Origin: Lotus japonicus
Taxonomy: Eukaryota > Streptophyta > Magnoliopsida > Fabales > Fabaceae
Direction: 5' to 3'
Assembly (NCBI RefSeq): GCF_012489685.1
Contig: NC_080046.1
Span: forward strand, 65,053,984 to 65,117,983
DNA: 64,000 nucleotides
Shown: piece after piece, positions 57,917 to 64,000 of the stretch
Position numbering within the stretch: the first letter of the stretch is position 1
How the letters are laid out: every line of letters begins with the position of its first letter
The notes under the pieces: model-generated
Told to the model about the DNA's origin: nothing
What the model saw: the letters and a program-made list of their open reading frames with translations, nothing else
The model's database searches: none
Program-made: the position numbers and the translations under genes

Positions 57917-60340
57917 CTAACTTGAAAAGTAAATTCTTTTAGTCTTGAGAAGATGTCTAATTTTATAATTTTATCAAATACAACCTACAAGCCGTCTGAA
58001 TTCTAAGTACAATTCTTCTTTCAATAGTAAAAACAATGTTGTAAGTGACAACCACAACCATATTAGATGATTCTTGTTTTAGACTATGATGTAAGGATTA
58101 ACGGGCATTTCCACTGAAAATTGGTCCCAAGTTTCTTTAATATCTTAAAATACTTTTCACAAAGCGAAATATATGCTCGGGTAGTTTGGGAGATATATGG
58201 TTATTTTTGGGTCAATGGAGATATATGGTTTAACATACAATAGCACACTTTTTTTTGGGGTTAAAAAATAGCACCTTTATTTGTCAAAGAATCACACATT
58301 GTTTATTTTTTGTCAACAAAGAAACCTCGTTAAAGAGGGTGAATGGATTTCCATTTGGGCCCAAAGAGACCCAATATCCATTGTCCATAACATGTTGCTT
58401 CTGGGCCTAGGTCCTTAATAACCCACTAGATCATAAGCTTAAACAATTCAATTCAATATACACATTAGTTGGAAATTCAAAATCAAGCAGCGACCAACTA
58501 CATGATTTCGTTGACGGCATTGAAAGGATCTTCCTTTTAAAAAAGCTCTAATATGTGTACTTATATATACTACACAGATTTGCAGGTACTGTCAGTGTGA
58601 TTCAAATTATTGTAACGTAACGCAATTAACGTTCAATTGCTTTAATTTCGTGTTGCCAACTTAGGTGAATCTAATACTCCTATGGCTATAATTATTAATT
58701 AGTTGTACCAAGTACAAACAGCTACTCTTTAAGTTTGACATCATGCTTCAACAATACTGAATTACTATTGATATAAATTAATATCCTCTATTTTGTTCAG
58801 TGAAAAAAGTTAGTATCTAAATTAAGTAAGAATCAAAACGTCAAATAAACGTTTGAGACCCATATTGCATGAATATATTTCACACGATCGTGATTTTTTT
58901 CTCTATAAAAAGTGTCCTTTAGTGCAAACTAATGACTGTTTTGAAGTGGTGGTGATGTTATGAAGCTTCAAGCAATGCTGTGCAGCTGTCAACCATCTCT
59001 TAAGGAGGAAGAAAGGATGAGATTAAGATAAAGGATAAGCATAATCTCATATAGAGCCGAAAAATAAAAAGCAGCATGGGCTTTACTTATTTACAAACAT
59101 GTCATATGAAGCGGACAAAAAACTTTATAAAAATCTTAAAACTAGGATAGGAGGTCCCCGTTTATTCAACTTTTAAGATATAAAAAATTAAAATTAAGAA
59201 TACAAGCATTTATAAAATTAAATTTTGGATTTTAAAAAAGTTTTTTTTAGGAAAACAAATCTTATCGATAGAGAATCAATTTTGATCCTAGTTTCAAAAA
59301 AAAATTTGATCATACTAGTGCATTTTCATTTTTCACATCGATAAAACGGTAACTGTTAGAAAAATCTATATATTGACTGAAATGTTTTTGATTGATTGAA
59401 TATTTATGTAAAAAATAATTAAATTTGATTTTATCTATATTTAATATGGAAACCCATGACATATGATTTCATGAGAAAAAAGATTGATGTCATGATTTCA
59501 TGAGATTTAATACCGTCTAGGCTTCTTCTCTAATTAAATATAAATATAGTGGATCGATAACTATTCTGAAAAAGAGTGCATTTATTTGATTTTTTTAAAA
59601 TGATTTTTAGTTTACAAAAAACTGAAAAAGATATTTTTATAAAAAAGATATAAGTTGATTTGCGTTTGGCTAAAGAATTATTTAGGTAAATTGTGATATT
59701 ATGATTTCTAATGATATTTTTCCTATAAATCATCATTCAATTTTCATTTATCCATTATCTGTCATAAAATATTTGATAGTTAAGTAATTAAATAGAATTT
59801 CAAAATAAACTAATTTCAGCTTTTTTATGTTTCAAAAAAGATTTTTTAAACAATGAAATTTGTTAAAAGCTTTTCTTTTCCAGGTAATAATTTTGTCAAA
59901 AGCTTAAACAAATTAAATGTCTTAAACTTGATTTTTTTTAATTAGAAGGTTTATTTTAAGGAAAATCTGAAAAACAAACGCAATCAAAATTTGTAAAGTT
60001 ACCAAATTTTTATCTTAATACATTTTACTTTGACCTAAATATTAACATATGTTCGCACCAGCGTCAACGGATATTCAAACACCATCAAATTACTACTTAT
60101 ACTTTAAGGGATATATTAATAAAATTTAAATCATAACATGTATATATTTTTAAAAATAAACGAAAGTATATGGTTTTTCGAGTTATATTTTTTAAATAAA
60201 ATGGTTCAAAAAATACTATATACATTTTAAAAATAAGTAAAATATTGTCCTGAACCGAATAGGTCAAGTACGATGTGGTTCCAAACCATCATTCTGTTCC
60301 TGTCTGACTCACTCTGTTCTGTGTTTGTGTGGGCCGATAG
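57917..60340. other. Intergenic DNA, no gene seen
   Basis: AT-rich DNA without recognised coding or RNA genes. A short duplication, GAGATATATGGTT, occurs at about 58189 and 58219. Confidence 0.45.
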
Positions 60341-60345
60341 TGGAC

Positions 60346-60376
60346 CCTTCTCTTCTCTTCTCTTCTCTTCTCTTCG
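60346..60376 (+). repeat. TCTTC pentanucleotide microsatellite in the SRF gene leader
   Basis: Five to six CTTCT units sit just upstream of or within the 5' UTR of the receptor-kinase gene, a common pyrimidine-tract position in plant promoters. Confidence 0.7.
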
Positions 60377-60629
60377 ATCAACATCAACAAATTTAATTTA
60401 ATATATAAATAAACAAAAGATTTTCGAATCATAGCACAGAAAAACGTTACTTCACTCTCTGCTTTTTACAAGAGAAAGGAAAGCAAAACAGCACAGACAC
60501 AGACACAGAGTGGAGTGAGTGAGGCTCAGCTACCATCACCACCGTGCTTCCTCCACACAGACACAGTCACTCCGCCGCATCTTTATACCTGTTGCGGCTT
60601 CAGTTTTGGAAACTAACCTCTTTCAGGAA

Positions 60630-63600
60630 ATGGGCTATACTAATTCGGTCTTGCATGTTCGAATCTTTGTCATCTCCATGGTGATTCTTACAGGGACTTT
60701 CTGTCTTGGAGAGACAGACCCGGTTGACGGTACTGATTCTTTTTTTTGTATAAGCTTATAACCCTTGTTTTAGTTTTAATTTACTATGTTTGAATTTTTG
60801 TGCCATGCATGTTATGATTGTAAGCTAATCTGTGTTAATATGTTTTACTGTTACAGTTGCAGCAATCAGTAGTCTATATGTTGCTCTGGGCTCACCACCT
60901 CTTCTAGGGTGGAAGGCAGTGGGAGGAGACCCGTGTTTGGAACTGTGGCAAGGAGTGGCTTGTGTCTTCTCCAACATTACTGCCATGTATAGCCATCCTC
61001 CTTTTCTTGAATTATATTGGTTAAGATTGTGTTCTTGTTGTCCTTGTAGATAATTGGTTTCTAAGGATAATGTTACATTTAGTGTGTGTTTGGATACTTA
61101 GTTGAGTGCAATTTGAATTGACTTTCATCACAATCACAGTCCATAAGAAGAATCTTTTTTTTTCTTCATTTTTTGTCTTGAAGTGGTTGTCAGTGTCTGT
61201 TTGTGTCCAAGTGTATCCAAAAATAGTTACATTTTTTATTGATAATGCTGAATGTAATCAGCTGGGGATAATGCTTAGTACAATTTCTGTTTCGGTTGGC
61301 AGACGGCTTGGAGGCATGAATTTGGGTGGAGAGCTGGGCACTAATTTGGATTTTCCATCCATCATAGAAATGTAAGTATTTTGTGTTTCAAGATAATGGT
61401 ACATGTTGCCCTGTGTTTACTGATTACACATTTGAACATTTCTTGTCATTCAGTATCACTGAATGAGTTAATCTGCTGCAATGCATTGTCTTTTCTTCCT
61501 TGGTAGTTGCTGACTATTGAAACAGTGAAATATGTACACGAGACTCCTATTTGCTCTAAGTCATTGGTAATTAGAGGAGTCAGTTTGTTATGGTTAATCA
61601 GGATAACTTTGCTGTTACCACTAATTGTGTGATTATTTCCACCAGAACAGAAACCTCATTAAGTTTTCTGTTTTACAATTGCACAGTGATCTTAGTGACA
61701 ACCATATTGGAGGGGCCATTCCATTCACTTTGCCTCCTACTCTGAGGAGCTTGTATGTTTTCTTTATTATCTCTAAATTCATGTTTTTCTTGTTATATTT
61801 ACTATTTAGTGAAACGCCAGTTGCTGGACCTATATGCAAAAGTATACTTAACCAGGTTTTTTGGTACTTAATATGCAGGTCTCTTTCAAAAAATCTGTTA
61901 AATGGAAGCATTCCAGATGCCTTTTCCTTACTAACCCAGTTATCAAATTTGTGAGTTCGAAATATACCTGCATCTCATGAGCCATATTGACTTATTATAT
62001 TCTCTAATATGTTTCTTCATCTTGAAAGACAAGTAGCTACCCTTATATCATTAATCAATAACCTTTTTAATGGTTAATATGTAAGAACATAGTGTTATTT
62101 ACATTGATATTTGTGTCTTTATTCCATACATTATTTACAGAGCTCGTGTGCTATGGCTACAGGGGTTTGGCGAGTAACAACTTGAGTGGTCAACTACCTT
62201 CCTCAATGGGGAGTTTATCATCTCTTACCGCATTGTGAGTAACTTTTCATGCTATGAATAGATTTTGTTTTATTTCTTGTTCAATGAGGTTGTGTTTTTT
62301 ATTATTCATTTATTTATTTGCATTTGCAGAGAGTTGCAGAACAATCAACTTTCTGGAACCCTTAATATTTTGCAAGACCTTCCTATACAGAATCTGTACA
62401 GTTCTTACCATCCAAACACTTTTTTACAGACATATTTAAATATTATCTATAAATTGTTAGAACGCATGGGAAAAAGGAAGAAAGATTTTGGTTAAACTTG
62501 TGAAATTTATATTATGCAGGGATATAGAGAATAATTTGTTCTTTGGGCCAATTCCTCCAAAATTGTTGACTATCCCGACTTTCAGGTGAGCTGTAGTTAG
62601 AATTTTTCTTCTTCCTTTAGTCTTTTTTATCCAAATTCCCTGTTTTTCATAACCTTGTTTCAAGTATGAACAAATTGATCTTCCTGGAGAAGTCAAATGG
62701 GAAGATTTCCTACTGCATTTTGTATTATAATATGAGAAATAACAATAAACCACGAAATACTTCACTAAGGTTCTTTTACTCCAGATGTTTTAAGAATATT
62801 TTCTTGGTTTTGTTGTTTTCCATATAGCTTTAGGATCAAATGAGTTTGTTACCTTACTTCCCGATCTTTTATTCATGTTAACATAGCCGCAATTCCTGTG
62901 CAGAAAAGATGGGAATCCGTTTAATACAACTATTATTCCATCACCTCCTGCTGCAGCCCCTTCACTGGTAGATATGGCTCCATCCCCTGAAGGATCACCT
63001 TGGAATGGGGCAAATAGTCCTTTTTCCCTGACAGCACCAATTCATGCTAGTTCTAAGAAGTCTTTCATAGCTAAGAATGTCATTTGGATTGCTGCGGCAG
63101 GTTTCTCGATATTTATTGCATTGGGAATATGTCTTTTTATGTTGCTGTGCTTCAAGAGAAGGCCAGAAAAGAAAAACTCTAAGAAACTTGATGTGGGTGT
63201 TTATGTGAAGCCTTTGAGTAAACCTACATGCAGTGACACAGTTTCTGAAGTAACTGATCCAGAAGAGAAAGGTAAATCATATTCATCTTAATCAGAGCAT
63301 CTTTTTTTTCTTCTCCCTTTTTTCGGATAATAAAATTTAACTGTTGTGATCAACATTCTCAAAATTTATCTGTTGAGAAAGCACAGCATTTATATCAAGT
63401 AGTGTACCAAATTGAACAACTAATTTGATTCTATAGACTCTAGATGAACAAGAAATATACATGAACACAGTATCTGCAACTTCAGAATGCAATAATGGTT
63501 GTGAATTAATCATCACAGGGCAGGGTTATGGGCTTTCACACCTGCAGCCACCACCACATTCTCTCCCAACCATTCCTTGTGAGAAGGTCATCATCAATCC

Positions 63601-63763
63601 GGCTATAACTACCAAAGTAACCAATGGACAAGTTATGACAAGTTCTATCAAAGTGTATACTGTTGCATCACTTCAGCAATATACAAATAGCTTTGCCCAG
63701 GAAAATTGTATTGGGGAAGGCACACTTGGGTCTGTTTATAGGGCTGAGCTCCCTGATGGAAAG
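60630..63763 (+). CDS. STRUBBELIG-family LRR receptor-like kinase, N-terminal part (continues past window)
   Basis: Ten exons join in frame to 443 residues: 60630-60729, 60857-60986, 61303-61371, 61687-61752, 61879-61950, 62163-62234, 62330-62395, 62520-62585, 62904-63271, 63444-63763. The kinase continues beyond 64000. SRF proteins are plasma-membrane receptors for tissue patterning; some members are atypical kinases. A signal peptide covers about 1-27, followed by the SUB domain (GDPCLELWQGVAC). LRRs span about 77-213, each on its own 66-72 nt exon with the same split-codon phase. Then come a Pro/Ser-rich region, a TM helix at about 273-297 (IWIAAAGFSIFIALGICLFM), KRR, a juxtamembrane stretch and the glycine-rich loop GEGTLGSVYRAE (427-438). 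The first in-frame ATG, before a hydrophobic leader, is taken as the start. YTVASLQQYTNSF is the typical entry to SRF kinases. The exact SRF member cannot be assigned. Confidence 0.92.
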
Positions 63764-64000
63764 GTAATACTCTTCCAGTTTTTTTTTTTTTGAAATAAAG
63801 AACTCTTATGTATCATGTACCAGCTTATCTGCTTGTATTTGTGCATTCTTTGTTCTCATTTCCTCTTTAAGGCTTATACCTCTCATTATCCATGCTTCAC
63901 TGCTTGTATTTAATCTTAATGCTTGTAGCAATATTTAGGCTTTAGCTCTTTTGTATTGCTGGGGCCTAAGTAGAGTTTTTGGGTGAGAACTGAAGCTCAT
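63764..64000 (+). other. Intron of the receptor-kinase gene at the window edge
   Basis: It begins with donor GTAATA and contains a T-rich run. No further exon is seen before the window ends. Confidence 0.7.

Overview
The window is nuclear DNA from a flowering plant. It is AT-rich, has long intron-bearing genes with GT-AG splice sites, a plant-type tRNA-Gln, plant-only protein families and many small inverted-repeat transposons. The gene set and the repeats (TTA-flanked Tourist-type elements, CCACC minisatellites inside MITEs) suggest a eudicot, probably a legume. That assignment is inference; no species can be named from the sequence alone.

Layout, left to right. Positions 1-2139 (+) carry the last three coding exons of an organellar phenylalanyl-tRNA synthetase, followed by an AT-rich tandem-repeat tract (about 3.48-5.19 kb). 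A GC-rich, intronless peroxisomal enoyl-CoA isomerase lies at 6901-7614 (-), then a hAT-type MITE and tRNA-Gln(CUG) (-). A 12-exon SNF2/RING ATPase of the CHR28 type fills 9637-18280 (-) and can be joined in frame to 1,317 residues. A GID8-like LisH/CTLH/CRA subunit is at 20577-23629 (+). A 100-residue plant-specific protein is at 24368-24670 (-). About 4 kb of gene-free DNA and a GC-rich transposon remnant precede a single-exon kelch protein at 30030-31121 (+). More repeats follow, including a fossil RNase H fragment, then a two-exon single-pass membrane protein at 34949-37885 (+), a 705-bp hAT element, a predicted myristoylated MGCF protein at 41751-42551 (-), retroelement remnants and two foldbacks, one of them almost perfect.

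Positions 46272-54234 form the most unusual part. An intron-containing UDP-glycosyltransferase gene (-) sits directly upstream of a near-intact L1-type LINE (+). The only good target-site duplication for the LINE poly(A) end lies on the far side of the glycosyltransferase gene. The whole 7.9-kb block therefore looks like one insertion, possibly a LINE 5' transduction that carried a gene in antisense.

Positions 55676-57913 are a Tourist/PIF-type element holding a second nested element and a 760-bp CCACC minisatellite. The right end (60630 onward, +) is the first ten coding exons of a STRUBBELIG-family LRR receptor kinase cut by the window edge.

The genes are unrelated single-copy housekeeping and regulatory genes. 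They form no pathway or cluster; what connects the region is transposon activity between and inside them.
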